44,138 nucleotides of DNA from a virus. The stretch lies in IMG/VR virus record IMGVR_UViG_3300044699_000039, positions 1 through 44,138 of that record; one strand, 5' to 3'. Under the pieces are notes generated by a model that was not told the DNA's origin, did no database searches, and saw only the letters and a program-made list of their open reading frames with translations. This document shows positions 10,691-19,527 of this stretch, one piece after another (the stretch's first letter is position 1; the number at the start of each line of letters is the position of its first letter). A program made the translations under genes and the position numbers.

Positions 10691-12861
10691 TGTAAAAATT
10701 TATTTACTTCATATTGAAGGCCGTCAATCTCATAAATGTGACTATCATTTTCTTTAATATTAATAACTCTATATGTGTCCCATTCATTATTGCCAATATT
10801 ACCATATATATTTGCGCCGGTTGCTTCTACCATCCACACATAATTACCAGAAACATCATAATTAATATAATCTAAAGTTTGATTAACTATTATGTTAGTC
10901 CGGCCAGAAATTGTTGACGTATTTGTGGTATTAAAAGTTAAATGTTGAAGATTTGATCTTCTAAAACCAGAAGCAAATCCAGAACTATTTAGGCCTTCAT
11001 CTGAAGTAATTTGAGATGGATCGTAATAAAAAGTGGGAGTCAATAATGATAATCTATATGAAGTTTGAGCATTTAGACCTGTTATTTCAGAATCTAAAGT
11101 TAAATTAGATGAGGTTGGAGAAACGACAATATCATATAATCTGCCGCCCAATCTCTGAGTTTTCCTATTAGCGTCATATATTTGGAATACATCACCCGGT
11201 CTTAGGAAACCGGCTACATCTAAACCGGCCTTAAAATTAATTGATTCTGTTTCTAATGATTCGGTCAACAATGCCCAACGGCCTAATCTAATTGCTTGTC
11301 CACGACTTGAACAACCAAAGGCCGGAACTTCTACTTCTCTTAAGCCATATTTTCTAATAGCATCAATATCTTCGACATATTCAAGTGTTGGTTTATATAG
11401 ATTTTTCTTATCATTATATCTGACAACTGCTATTGTATGACGGGCTTTTTTAGCACTAGAACTATAATTGAAATCGCCGTCTAATACATTAGCATTAGTG
11501 AATTGATATATAGGAGGTTTTTCGGCGTCTTGAACAGTATAAATTTGACCAGCGGAATAATATGTAATTCCTCTAAAAATACTAGCCATAGAATTAATCA
11601 TTTTATATGCTTCTTCTTGACTAGTAATATAAGTATTACAAGTAAATCTAGGTTCTAATCCACCATAACCATCAGATACCAAAGTATCACAATATTTACT
11701 TATTTCATATAGAGAAAATTTATCTATAAAATTTTCGTCAATATAATTTCCTAATCCATATCTTTTATTTGAAAGTAAATCATAATAACACCAAGCTGGA
11801 TTATCTGACCATTCTTTTTGTATTTTACCAAGGTCTGGGCCTGTTAGATATTCTTTAAATGAGCCGTCCCAAGGGCCAGTGCTCTCATCATAAGTTTTAT
11901 AAATAGGATTATAATTATTAGGAATTTTAACTTTTAATCCCTGAGATAAATATGTTCTCGCTGGGATATTAGAAAAATATTGAGCGTCGAATAAAGAAGA
12001 AACAATGGCCGTATTGGGATAGATAAATTTAGAACCATATATTTCTGTCAAACTATCAATAAATGTTTGATTTCTAATTAAAACTGTAGTAGAATCTGAA
12101 GTTGATCTAACGACTTTTATTTCCCATCCTAAGAATGTATCATCATTTGAATAGTTAGTATTAAAATCAATACGGCTGGTTCTAATGTATCCATTAGTGA
12201 CTTTGCCTGTAATAGTCTCTTGTTTTCCGATTGTATAGGTGTTTACAGTTCTATTATTAAATAGGGGTTTATAATATATAATATAACTAACCGTAGAATC
12301 ATAAATATCGCCCTGAGAATTCTGTTCGGCAAGTTGATTAATTCTTATATTTACTTCCGAACCAATACAATCTTTATCTGTTATTCTATAGATTTTTGAA
12401 AAATTTTCTCCGCCGCCGTATAGTCTTTCTGAAATGATTCTAGTAACGGTTAATTCGTCTAAAATGCTATCAGATACATTAGTACCATTAGGACCTCCCT
12501 TAGCAAAATTCAAATTAATTTGTTGGAAATTATATTGGCCGGTTTTATCTACAACGGGAGTATCATTCCAAAACACAGATTGTAACCATCTAGTTTGAGT
12601 GCCGATAGCTACATTATTAGTATTAAAAACTACACCACTCCAACCTATTTGTCCGATAATACCAGTATAAAGATATTCGCCGGTAACTAATCCTTGAATT
12701 TCTCCTTCGGATAATATATCTAAGGTTTCTATTTGAGTTTTAGATAACTTTCTAGTTGTATCTGTGCCTGTTATGACACCTTCTGGGCCTTCAACCGGAG
12801 TATGAGTCGAACTTCCTCCTCCTTTATAACCGGCTATTATAATTCTGTTTTCTTCGTTCAT
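9070..12861 (-). CDS. J: Tail tip / host specificity protein (lambda gpJ-like), frameshifted
   Basis: Central tip protein that closes the tail tube and contacts the host receptor. The ATG at 12861 overlaps the gpI stop (ATGA). The N-terminal 753 residues are unbroken (12861 to about 10690): a short leader with YKGGG, the segment SKTQIETLDILSEGEIQGLV typical of gpJ, VFWNDTPV, a DNPAWCYYDLLSNKRYGLG block, and SSRGQAIRLGRWALLTE before the PGDVFQIYD strand, all landmarks of the gpJ family. A frame change near 10690 and others near 9480 and 9175 must be bridged to reach TAG at 9070-9072, for about 1,264 residues, close to lambda J (about 1,130). The distal part is FN3-like. Confidence 0.88.
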
Positions 12862-13520
12862 GTTATTCTAGCCGTATCATCAGCATTAAAATATTCGACA
12901 TCATAAGAAGCTGAAATAACCGAAGAACCTATCATCCCCATACCATATTGAACAGGAACGGGCCCGCCTTCGTTAATTGTATTGACAGGACCACCAAAGA
13001 GATAAGAAGTCTTTTGACGTTGAGTAAATTCTTGAAGTTCTGGGCCTTTAGATAAGAGATTAATAACGCCAGCGGCAATTAGACCTATACCGGCAATAAT
13101 TAAAGGAACACCTAATCCTCCTCCGGCTACAGCGACCACTATTCCGACAATTACTAAAACAACGCCTAATATAATAGCTCCAATACTAGCTCCGTTCCCG
13201 CCCGCACCTTCGAGGACAGGCACTATATCTATTGTTTTTAATCCATGAACTTGAGCGCATAACTCGCTGTTCGCTATACTTTCTGGATCATTTAATGTCG
13301 GAGTTTTTTCACATAAGAAATCCCGACCATTAATTAAAACACGATATTTAATACCCTTGTCATCATTTTCTTTTAAAAATTTGTATAGTTTTCTTTTACT
13401 TAAAACTTCAATTGCGTTCAATGCTTGGCCGACACTATTAATAGCAAGATTCCATGTTTTATATTTGACATGCTCGCCCAAACAGCCTAATAAATTAACT
13501 TTTACTAAATTTTGTTTCAC
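12858..13520 (-). CDS. I: Tail assembly protein (lambda gpI-like)
   Basis: A 220-residue protein with the gpI layout: a beta-grasp-like N-terminal part (VKVNLLGCLGEHV, LINGRDFLC), a central strongly hydrophobic Gly/Ala/Val/Ile segment of about 50 residues that could form two membrane-spanning or fusion helices, and a C-terminal tail with YLFGGPVNTINEGGPVPVQYG, typical of this family and likely the part that engages gpJ. It starts with GTG at 13520; the preceding gene stops with the TGA inside GTGA, and its own stop overlaps the ATG of gpJ, so both junctions are translationally coupled. Expected role: assembly of the tail tip, possibly absent from the finished particle. Confidence 0.85.
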   Translation of the reverse strand: MKQNLVKVNLLGCLGEHVKYKTWNLAINSVGQALNAIEVLSKRKLYKFLKENDDKGIKYRVLINGRDFLCEKTPTLNDPESIANSELCAQVHGLKTIDIVPVLEGAGGNGASIGAIILGVVLVIVGIVVAVAGGGLGVPLIIAGIGLIAAGVINLLSKGPELQEFTQRQKTSYLFGGPVNTINEGGPVPVQYGMGMIGSSVISASYDVEYFNADDTARIT

Positions 13521-14299
13521 AATAATAATTTATGTCTAAATATATGAGTTGTTAATCTATCGAAAGCCGCTCGATAGGATTCTATACAAGAAAACTCTCT
13601 CATGTTATGCAATACTTGTTTATTTTTAAGATATATAAGTAAAGAAAACGATTCTTTTAAAAATCTTTTTTTATTTTCTAGCAAAAACACTTCTTGTTCT
13701 CTTGTAGAAGGTAATTTAATTTGAATTATGTCGTGTACACTTGGTTTATCTACTTGAATAAAATTATTTGCAAAAAAATAATTCGTTATTATCTCAGAAC
13801 ATTCGTTATAAGAAATTACAGAAGTATCTGCGTCCATATATGTTTCTGGAGATAATTGAAAAGGAGTAGAAAATTCGGATAATATAATATTTAATTCCCT
13901 ACGATAATAATCTCTAATTAAAGGCAAGCAAAACATTTGTCCATTAATAATAAAAGGTCGCCCCTGATAAGGTATTTCCATACCATTTGGTTTATATTCT
14001 TTAAAATTATCCGAATCTACTATATACAAAATACATATTTTATTTAATTTTTCACTAAAAGCTATATCAGCGATACTAAATTCGGGATAATCTTTATGAC
14101 TATGATAAACACCAATAATATGTTTTAAGCCATATTTATTTATATCTCCGTGGCCTATAATAAAACTTTTCTCTGGTGTGCTAGATATATTTTTACAGGA
14201 AATAGTATTTCCATTATCTAATATAAATCCACAACACTCGTTGGGATAAACCTTTTGAGCTTCTTTTTTTATAAAATCTTTTATTTCTGGGGTTAACAT
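13517..14299 (-). CDS. gpK-like protein 2: JAMM domain with degenerate NlpC/P60-like domain
   Basis: A 260-residue second copy of gpK. The JAMM/Mov34 metalloprotease motif is complete: E21 in NECCGF, H66 and H68 in YHSH, S75 and D78 in SIAD. The C-terminal half aligns with the NlpC/P60 domain of the neighbour and keeps the Cys (C124 in MFCLPLIRDYY), but the aligned catalytic His (H200 in the neighbour) is Ser219 here (ESFSLLIYL), so peptidoglycan-peptidase activity is doubtful. ATG at 14299 lies within the end of gpK 1 with AAGGAG upstream; the stop TGA overlaps the GTG of gpI. Likely product of a local duplication followed by division of labour. Confidence 0.8.
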   Translation of the reverse strand: MLTPEIKDFIKKEAQKVYPNECCGFILDNGNTISCKNISSTPEKSFIIGHGDINKYGLKHIIGVYHSHKDYPEFSIADIAFSEKLNKICILYIVDSDNFKEYKPNGMEIPYQGRPFIINGQMFCLPLIRDYYRRELNIILSEFSTPFQLSPETYMDADTSVISYNECSEIITNYFFANNFIQVDKPSVHDIIQIKLPSTREQEVFLLENKKRFLKESFSLLIYLKNKQVLHNMREFSCIESYRAAFDRLTTHIFRHKLLL

Positions 14300-15021
14300 A
14301 ACTCCTTATGGCGAATTCTAATATAAGTATTTTCTTTATATAAATTACTATATTGCTCTACTGTAGAATATGAATTTAACTTTTGGTGAAGCACTTGATT
14401 ATTTTCAAGATAAATCATTAGGTGTGCGGGAGCGCTTGTACTATTTTTAGATATAATTATATCTCCATGTTTTAAATTTTCTTGCACATGCAATTCTTTG
14501 AATCCGAAATTTGGTATATTATCAATAATTTCACGGGGGTTAACTCTTATCCAATGTTCATCTCTAAATTTATTAGGTAATTTAATGTCAAATTCATTAG
14601 AATAAAAATCTTGGACTAAACTTAAACAATCGCTTTCATTATATGAAAAACGGCGACCAATGTATTGAGAATACACATCTTTATCGTTAAAGATTTTGAA
14701 TTCGTCGTTTGGGAGATAGTATAATACTAATGGTAATTTATGATTAATGCTATTTAATTTATCTAATAGAGTAAATTCGTTGGGTTGTTCTTTGAGACAA
14801 TGGGAGTGATAAAATCCAACAATTTTACTATTTTCGCTTGCATTAATATAATCATACGGAGAAACAGAAAAATTATTTATCTTATCATCGGCCATGTTTT
14901 TACATGGGTACGGATGGACATAATTTCCACTTTCAACTAATAGACCGCAACATTCATTTGGATTATCAGTAAGAGCATGGTTTTTAATTAAATTAAATGT
15001 TTTTTTAGATAAGTTAAGCAT
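14293..15021 (-). CDS. K: Tail assembly protein gpK-like 1: JAMM plus NlpC/P60 endopeptidase
   Basis: A 242-residue protein with the two-domain layout of lambda gpK. The N-terminal JAMM domain has E23 (NECCGL), H72 and H74 (YHSH) and D87, but Thr84 stands where Ser is usual. The C-terminal NlpC/P60 domain has Cys132 (ESDCLSLVQDFY) and His200 (APAHLMIYL), so the cell-wall peptidase appears functional. Proteins of this type process tail components and can open the peptidoglycan during DNA entry. ATG at 15021 has GAGGAAAT just upstream and overlaps the end of gpL by 8 bases; its end overlaps the start of gpK 2. Confidence 0.85.
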   Translation of the reverse strand: MLNLSKKTFNLIKNHALTDNPNECCGLLVESGNYVHPYPCKNMADDKINNFSVSPYDYINASENSKIVGFYHSHCLKEQPNEFTLLDKLNSINHKLPLVLYYLPNDEFKIFNDKDVYSQYIGRRFSYNESDCLSLVQDFYSNEFDIKLPNKFRDEHWIRVNPREIIDNIPNFGFKELHVQENLKHGDIIISKNSTSAPAHLMIYLENNQVLHQKLNSYSTVEQYSNLYKENTYIRIRHKELC

Positions 15022-16051
15022 TATTTCCTCTCAATCTTTCTACACCCGGAAAACCTCCGAACGGCAAATGGCCTTTAGTTAATGGGGAGACATTGATATC
15101 TGTATTATCCCATCTTAATTTACAAGCATGAATACATTTGGAACATTTATCGGCTATCCAATCACTAGAGTTTGGCGGAGAACTCGTCACCCCATCTCTT
15201 TTAGACACAAAATAATATTTAATACCATGCGTCTCTATAAATACACATTGCCCTAAATTAAATGTTCCCGGATTACTAGCATAATCAATAGGCGGCAAGA
15301 TAATATCTTTGCCAATTATATCTTTAATTAATTTATCTTCTTCGGTGGCTATAGGTGGGGCAAATGTTGGTAAAGTAGCAAACTCGCCATGTATTTCATC
15401 ATTTCTGAAATCTTTATATTCATACAAACATCCCTCTCCTCTATAATTAAAATTACATCTTTTAGAAATTAATTGTCTTTTGGGAAGATTAACTCCTTCA
15501 ACGTCTAGAATAGAGGCTAATTCATATTCTATAATAAACTTATTTTCGCGGGTTTTTCGATTAAAATACCATACTTCGTTAGGGAAAACAGAATATTCAT
15601 CAGTTCTTAAATTTTCTGGTTTATTAAGAGAATCAAAATTAGAAAAAGTTAAAAAGGCGGCGAAAGTTCTATATCTAGTTAATTTGCAGCCTACTAAATC
15701 ACCGAATAGTCTTAATTGGTTTTTAAGTATGGCTAACATTGGAATTCCGGTTTCATTAACCGTCATTCTTAAAACAGGCGTTGGCAATGTTCCTTGTGAT
15801 GTTTTGGAAAATCCTTCGGCCTGAATCGGCGCGGCAATATATTCTTTTCCGTTAAAAGTTATTTTGGTATCTCCCAATTTTACCATATTGTGGAATCTAA
15901 AGATGCGATCTGATTCGTTTAAAACAAAGCCTCTCTCAGAGGCTACATCTGTTAAATCAATTTCAAATAAATCTACAAGAGAAGAAGGATTTAATTTAGC
16001 CGCTTCTATTTGTAAATTTTTAATTGAAATCTGGGCCTGATTAGGTGTCAT
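15014..16051 (-). CDS. L: Minor tail protein (lambda gpL-like), Fe-S cluster type
   Basis: A 345-residue protein of the gpL family, which caps the tail tip and in lambda binds an iron-sulphur cluster through four cysteines. N-terminal landmarks: DLFEIDL, then FHNMVKLGDTKITFNGKEY, PTPVLRMTVNETG and LFGDLVGCKLTRYRTF. The cluster cysteines are probably C199 (KRCNF), C208 (GEGCLY), and C303 or C306 with C310 (DKCSKCIHACKLRW). About 90 residues sit between the two Cys pairs, with YYFVSKRDGVTSSPPN, which resembles an inserted carbohydrate-binding (CBM5/12-like) loop. The ATG at 16051 follows gpM after one base. Confidence 0.85.
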   Translation of the reverse strand: MTPNQAQISIKNLQIEAAKLNPSSLVDLFEIDLTDVASERGFVLNESDRIFRFHNMVKLGDTKITFNGKEYIAAPIQAEGFSKTSQGTLPTPVLRMTVNETGIPMLAILKNQLRLFGDLVGCKLTRYRTFAAFLTFSNFDSLNKPENLRTDEYSVFPNEVWYFNRKTRENKFIIEYELASILDVEGVNLPKRQLISKRCNFNYRGEGCLYEYKDFRNDEIHGEFATLPTFAPPIATEEDKLIKDIIGKDIILPPIDYASNPGTFNLGQCVFIETHGIKYYFVSKRDGVTSSPPNSSDWIADKCSKCIHACKLRWDNTDINVSPLTKGHLPFGGFPGVERLRGNNA

Positions 16052-16052
16052 A

Positions 16053-16574
16053 TTATGCTACTGTTTCTTGAAATTGGCAATCAATTGTATTATTATTTTG
16101 GAATACTATATTATGTCTCCATTGAGCACAAACAAATAATTTATTAATATTAAATGGTGGAGGCGGCATGAAAATAAAAGATTGATGACCGGCGCGAGTG
16201 TTTAAAAAATGTAAAATTGCTCTGGTTTCAGCATCAGTTCTTTTATCGAACGTTAAATTAAAAGGTAACAGGATGTTGTTTATCCCATCGGGCGAACGTT
16301 GGACAAATCCATCACCAAATCTTACTTCTTTAATAGAAGGTTTAACTTCAATATTTGAATTATAACTGGGAATCCATATAAACTTTGGTTTTACTTTGCC
16401 ATTATAAGTAGAAATTCCTCCAGAAAACGCCGAATTAAAGGTCAAACCACTATTATGTTTTGATAGGCTATAATAGTATTTTTGACTATATCTTGGATAT
16501 TCATAAATATCCCATAGATTATATTGAGTATTAGCCACCCAATAAGAAACGTCATATATACTTAATCCTGCCAT
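16053..16574 (-). CDS. M: Minor tail protein (lambda gpM-like)
   Basis: A 173-residue protein with the gpM signature in its C-terminal half: VRFGDGFVQRSPDGIN, LPFNLTFDKRTDAE, ILHFLNTRAGHQSFIFM and the closing CAQWRHNI...CQFQE, where the tail protein folds onto the tube end. The N-terminal 55 residues (YWVANTQYNLWDIYEYPRYS) are an addition in front of the usual domain and resemble a small surface module. It is the first gene of the minus-strand tail-tip operon. ATG at 16574 is preceded by AAAGGA at good spacing, and the divergent promoter region lies about 30 bases upstream. Confidence 0.85.
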   Translation of the reverse strand: MAGLSIYDVSYWVANTQYNLWDIYEYPRYSQKYYYSLSKHNSGLTFNSAFSGGISTYNGKVKPKFIWIPSYNSNIEVKPSIKEVRFGDGFVQRSPDGINNILLPFNLTFDKRTDAETRAILHFLNTRAGHQSFIFMPPPPFNINKLFVCAQWRHNIVFQNNNTIDCQFQETVA

Positions 16575-16600
16575 TTTATTCCTTTCGCCTTATATTTTAG

Positions 16601-16644
16601 ATATATTACACTTAAAGCAATACTATAAAATAGTGTAAATATAT
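16601..16644. promoter_or_regulatory. Divergent promoter/operator region with TTACACT-N19-AGTGTAA inverted repeat
   Basis: The 88-base gap between gpM (minus) and the poly-Thr protein (plus) contains a perfect inverted repeat: TTACACT at 16606-16612 and AGTGTAA at 16632-16638, separated by 19 bases. Extended by the flanks, each half reads AGTGTAATATAT leaving to the left and AGTGTAAATATAT leaving to the right, so each is a possible -10 element facing its own gene. The same AGTGTAAT box recurs upstream of 22204 and TGTAATAT before 37669, 38254 and 38743. Either a pair of divergent late promoters or a regulator site. Confidence 0.5.
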
Positions 16645-16662
16645 AAAGAAAATAATAATTTC

Positions 16663-18585
16663 ATGGCACAAGGATTAAGCAGAAATCGGAGGGAGTTTAG
16701 CAGGTTCTTTTTTCAAGGAGCTGAATTATCTGGTTTACAGTCCGCCAATTTGCAATTTGCCGAAAATTTAAATCCAATTTCTCATTTGGGATTAAGCAAT
16801 ACTCAGGTATTTCCTGTCGGCCCGAGAAAAGGTTCGGTTTCATTAAGTTTTATTCCTTTACACGCCGACCCTTTCATAAATTATGTAACAGGAAATTCTG
16901 GTATAAACGGCTATTTACTTGGAAATCAATTAGATACGGGCAATTGTTATGGATTTCAGTCGGGTTATATTACTTCTTATAATCATCAATGCAGTGTTGG
17001 CAATTTGCCCGAAATTAATCTTCAAATTGACGTATTAAATAATATAGGTAGATTAAGCGGAAATAATCTTGATATTATTAGAGATTTTAATTTAATTACA
17101 GGTAATACTGGCATTGGCGTTCATAAAATAGCAACATTTTCAAGTATAGATTTAAGTTTAGATCAATTTGAAACCAATAGAGTCCAAAGTTATTCTTTAG
17201 ATATTCAAGTGAATAGGAATCCTGTATATCCTCTAGGAGAGTCTGTTCCAAGTGCAGTTAATATAATGTATCCCATTGAATTAATATTTAATGCTAACAT
17301 AGATGTTGATGATTATGTCGCCGGAGATTTACAAACTTATCCTTGCAAATCTCGCGTTAATAACCTTACTTTATCGTTAAAGGATCATCAGACCTATGAG
17401 GAATATATTAGGTATTCATTTGATAATTTGATTTTGGTGGGTCAAAATTATGTTACTAATATAGATGGAAATGTTAGTCTAAATTTACAATATAAAACAT
17501 ACTTAAATGCGCCATCCGGCGTAACTTTACCAGCATTAGAAAGTTGTATTAGTGGGATTAATGATACCGATTGTGAAGATTGCGTTACGGTTACTGACCG
17601 TCCTTTAACTTGTCCAAGCGGTAATTGCATTTATAATAGTGGAACTACTTTTAGTTGTACGGGATTAATATTTGGCGGAGTTTCTTATCCTACAAATGAC
17701 CGGGTTGTTACTTATTATCATCATATTATTGCAGATGGGATAGATTATGGAACTTTGGGTTTTGGATATCATGATGCCCAAATTTCTAATTATAATTTAA
17801 TAAATTGTAGCGGTGTAGATACGTGTTACCAAATAATTCCGGCTATTTTTGAAAGTATTAATTGGAATTTTGATTATATAGAAGTTGACCCGCCACTTGG
17901 TACTGTATTTTATCCGGGTATTACAAGATTAGATGTTTTACCAAGTAATGCTGATTGTGCTAATAATTGTCATACTTTTCCGTTTACAGTAACGATGCCA
18001 GAATGCAGTTTAGATTTATGTGTTGAATTAATTGAGAATTTATATCGTAATTGTCCTACAACAACCACGACTACTACAACTTCTACAACGACGACAACCA
18101 CGACTACAACAACGACGACCACCACTACGACCACCACAACGACGACTACCACCACAACGACGACTACGACGACAACCACGACGACAACCACGACGACAAC
18201 AACTACGACAACAACTACGACAACCCCAACGACGTTACCTCCATGCGATCTGGGTTTATGTAATAATCTGGATTCATACCCTTATCATATTAATGTCCCC
18301 GGGAACGATCTATGCGCTTGTTGTGATGGAGACGAAGATCCTTGTAATCCGGGAAGCGATTGTCCTACAATTATTGCTGAATGGAGTTGTTATGATATGT
18401 GTAGTACAATTCAAAGCTTGGGTCTAGGCGCGTGTGTTACAGTCTCTTCAGAAGCTTTTTATGGATGTGGAGGAACACAAATGACTCAATGTATAGGCAA
18501 ATCTTTTACTATAACCGACTTAGGTTGTTTGTATGGTGTAGTAGCTGGCGCGACACAAGCTACACAAATATGCAGAACGGCATAA
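16663..18585 (+). CDS. Virion protein: tail-tube-like domain, Cys-rich domain, 55-Thr tract
   Basis: A 640-residue protein. Residues 1-300 are beta-rich (NLQFAENLNPISHLG, SVSLSFIP, FQSGYITSYNH, YSLDIQVNRNPVYPLG) and share these landmarks with the proteins at 22204 and 23022; the pattern suggests a tail-tube or tube-decoration fold. Residues 300-465 are Cys-rich and may form disulphides. Residues 466-521 are 55 Thr and one Ser without a break, encoded by mixed codons (19 ACG, 16 ACA, 11 ACC, 9 ACT). A second Cys-rich domain (residues 525-640) follows. The tract is mucin-like and a good O-glycosylation target; two glycosyltransferase genes follow after 6 bases. ATG lies 25 bases right of the AGTGTAA box, with no strong ribosome site. 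Confidence 0.8.
   Translation: MAQGLSRNRREFSRFFFQGAELSGLQSANLQFAENLNPISHLGLSNTQVFPVGPRKGSVSLSFIPLHADPFINYVTGNSGINGYLLGNQLDTGNCYGFQSGYITSYNHQCSVGNLPEINLQIDVLNNIGRLSGNNLDIIRDFNLITGNTGIGVHKIATFSSIDLSLDQFETNRVQSYSLDIQVNRNPVYPLGESVPSAVNIMYPIELIFNANIDVDDYVAGDLQTYPCKSRVNNLTLSLKDHQTYEEYIRYSFDNLILVGQNYVTNIDGNVSLNLQYKTYLNAPSGVTLPALESCISGINDTDCEDCVTVTDRPLTCPSGNCIYNSGTTFSCTGLIFGGVSYPTNDRVVTYYHHIIADGIDYGTLGFGYHDAQISNYNLINCSGVDTCYQIIPAIFESINWNFDYIEVDPPLGTVFYPGITRLDVLPSNADCANNCHTFPFTVTMPECSLDLCVELIENLYRNCPTTTTTTTTSTTTTTTTTTTTTTTTTTTTTTTTTTTTTTTTTTTTTTTTTTTTTTTTPTTLPPCDLGLCNNLDSYPYHINVPGNDLCACCDGDEDPCNPGSDCPTIIAEWSCYDMCSTIQSLGLGACVTVSSEAFYGCGGTQMTQCIGKSFTITDLGCLYGVVAGATQATQICRTA
18058..18225 (+). repeat. Poly-threonine coding tract, codon-scrambled
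   Basis: 56 consecutive codons encode 55 Thr and one Ser (TCT, eighth after the first Thr of the CPT triplet). All four ACN codons are used in an irregular order, so the DNA is a degenerate ACN series rather than a pure triplet repeat. Short near-repeats such as ACGACAACCACG recur inside it. ACG is the most used codon although the genome is AT-rich. Confidence 0.9.
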
Positions 18586-18591
18586 ATTTAA

Positions 18592-19527
18592 ATGTTATCT
18601 ATAATTATTACATCTTTAAATGAAAATAATTTTATTCTAAATAAAACAATTCAATCTATTATAGATACTTCTCCCAAAAATATAGAAATTATAGTAATTG
18701 ATGATTGCTCTGATAACCATGTCGGACTTGAGAGTAAAAAGGTTATATTAGAAAGAAATCAATTTAGAATGGGCGTTGCCCAATCCAGACATTTTGGAGC
18801 TTCTATAGCAACAAATAAGTGGTTATTATTTACAGATTCTCATATGAAATTTGCGCCGAAATGGTATGATAATTTCATTGAATATCAAAAAACTTCAATT
18901 CCAAAAACTATTTATAATGGGTGTTGTTTAGGTTTGTGGGAGGGAGATAATATTGATTGGGATAATATAAATTTAGATAAATTACCTCATTATTATGGAG
19001 CTAAATTAGAATTATATAATAAACAAGATAATAAAATATTAGAAGGAAAATGGTTAAATTTAAAAGAAAATAAAGATAAAGACAACTATGAAATATCTTG
19101 TTTAATGGGCGCGATTTATTTTATACAGAAAAAATTCTTTTTTGAGATTAGGGGATTACAAGATCTAAAAGGATGGGGTTCAGATGAACCATTATTGTCT
19201 CTTAAGACACTTCTTTCCGGCGGAGAAATCAGACAATTAAAAAATGTGAGAGCGGCTCATTTATTTAGGAAGACCGCCCCATATAGTACTCCAAATAAAC
19301 ACATGATTTACAATAAAATTAGAATGGCGCAAACATTATTGCCAGAAGATTTAGGAAGATTGTTAATTTCTAAACTACCCCAGACAGTAGAGTTTTTTGA
19401 AGCGTTCCAATTAATAAATCAAGAAAATAAAATAATAGAAGAATATAAAAAATATTATAAATCAATATTTATTAAAGATATTGAATATATAAATCAAAAA
19501 TTTAATATAGGAATAACAAATGAATAA
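18592..19527 (+). CDS. Glycosyltransferase, family 2/27-like (polypeptide GalNAc-transferase-like)
   Basis: A 311-residue GT-A fold enzyme. The N-terminus has IIITSLNENN and IEIIVIDDCSD of the nucleotide-sugar site; GVAQSRHFGASIATNKW precedes LLFTDSHMKF, where D82-S83-H84 is the DxH metal motif of GT27 polypeptide N-acetylgalactosaminyltransferases rather than the usual DxD of family 2. WGSDEPLLSLKTLLSGG (195-211) aligns with the GGEN...CGG part of that family, and AAHLFRK (H223) with its conserved GHxFRK, which supplies the third metal ligand. It lacks the C-terminal ricin-like lectin domain. It follows the poly-Thr protein by 6 bases and overlaps the next glycosyltransferase by 8. Inferred role: adding a sugar to Thr of a virion protein; a host or other acceptor is possible. 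Confidence 0.75.
   Translation: MLSIIITSLNENNFILNKTIQSIIDTSPKNIEIIVIDDCSDNHVGLESKKVILERNQFRMGVAQSRHFGASIATNKWLLFTDSHMKFAPKWYDNFIEYQKTSIPKTIYNGCCLGLWEGDNIDWDNINLDKLPHYYGAKLELYNKQDNKILEGKWLNLKENKDKDNYEISCLMGAIYFIQKKFFFEIRGLQDLKGWGSDEPLLSLKTLLSGGEIRQLKNVRAAHLFRKTAPYSTPNKHMIYNKIRMAQTLLPEDLGRLLISKLPQTVEFFEAFQLINQENKIIEEYKKYYKSIFIKDIEYINQKFNIGITNE

Noticed and set aside
18056-18225. CRISPR-like or microsatellite array
   Set aside because: No direct repeat/spacer structure. It is the coding tract for poly-Thr.
17970-18263. Long open frames on the opposite strand (poly-Val) and in other plus frames (Arg/Gln/Pro-rich; Asp/His/Asn-rich) over the Thr tract
   Set aside because: They are mere shadows of the ACN codon series. 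They have no start signals and no independent homology.
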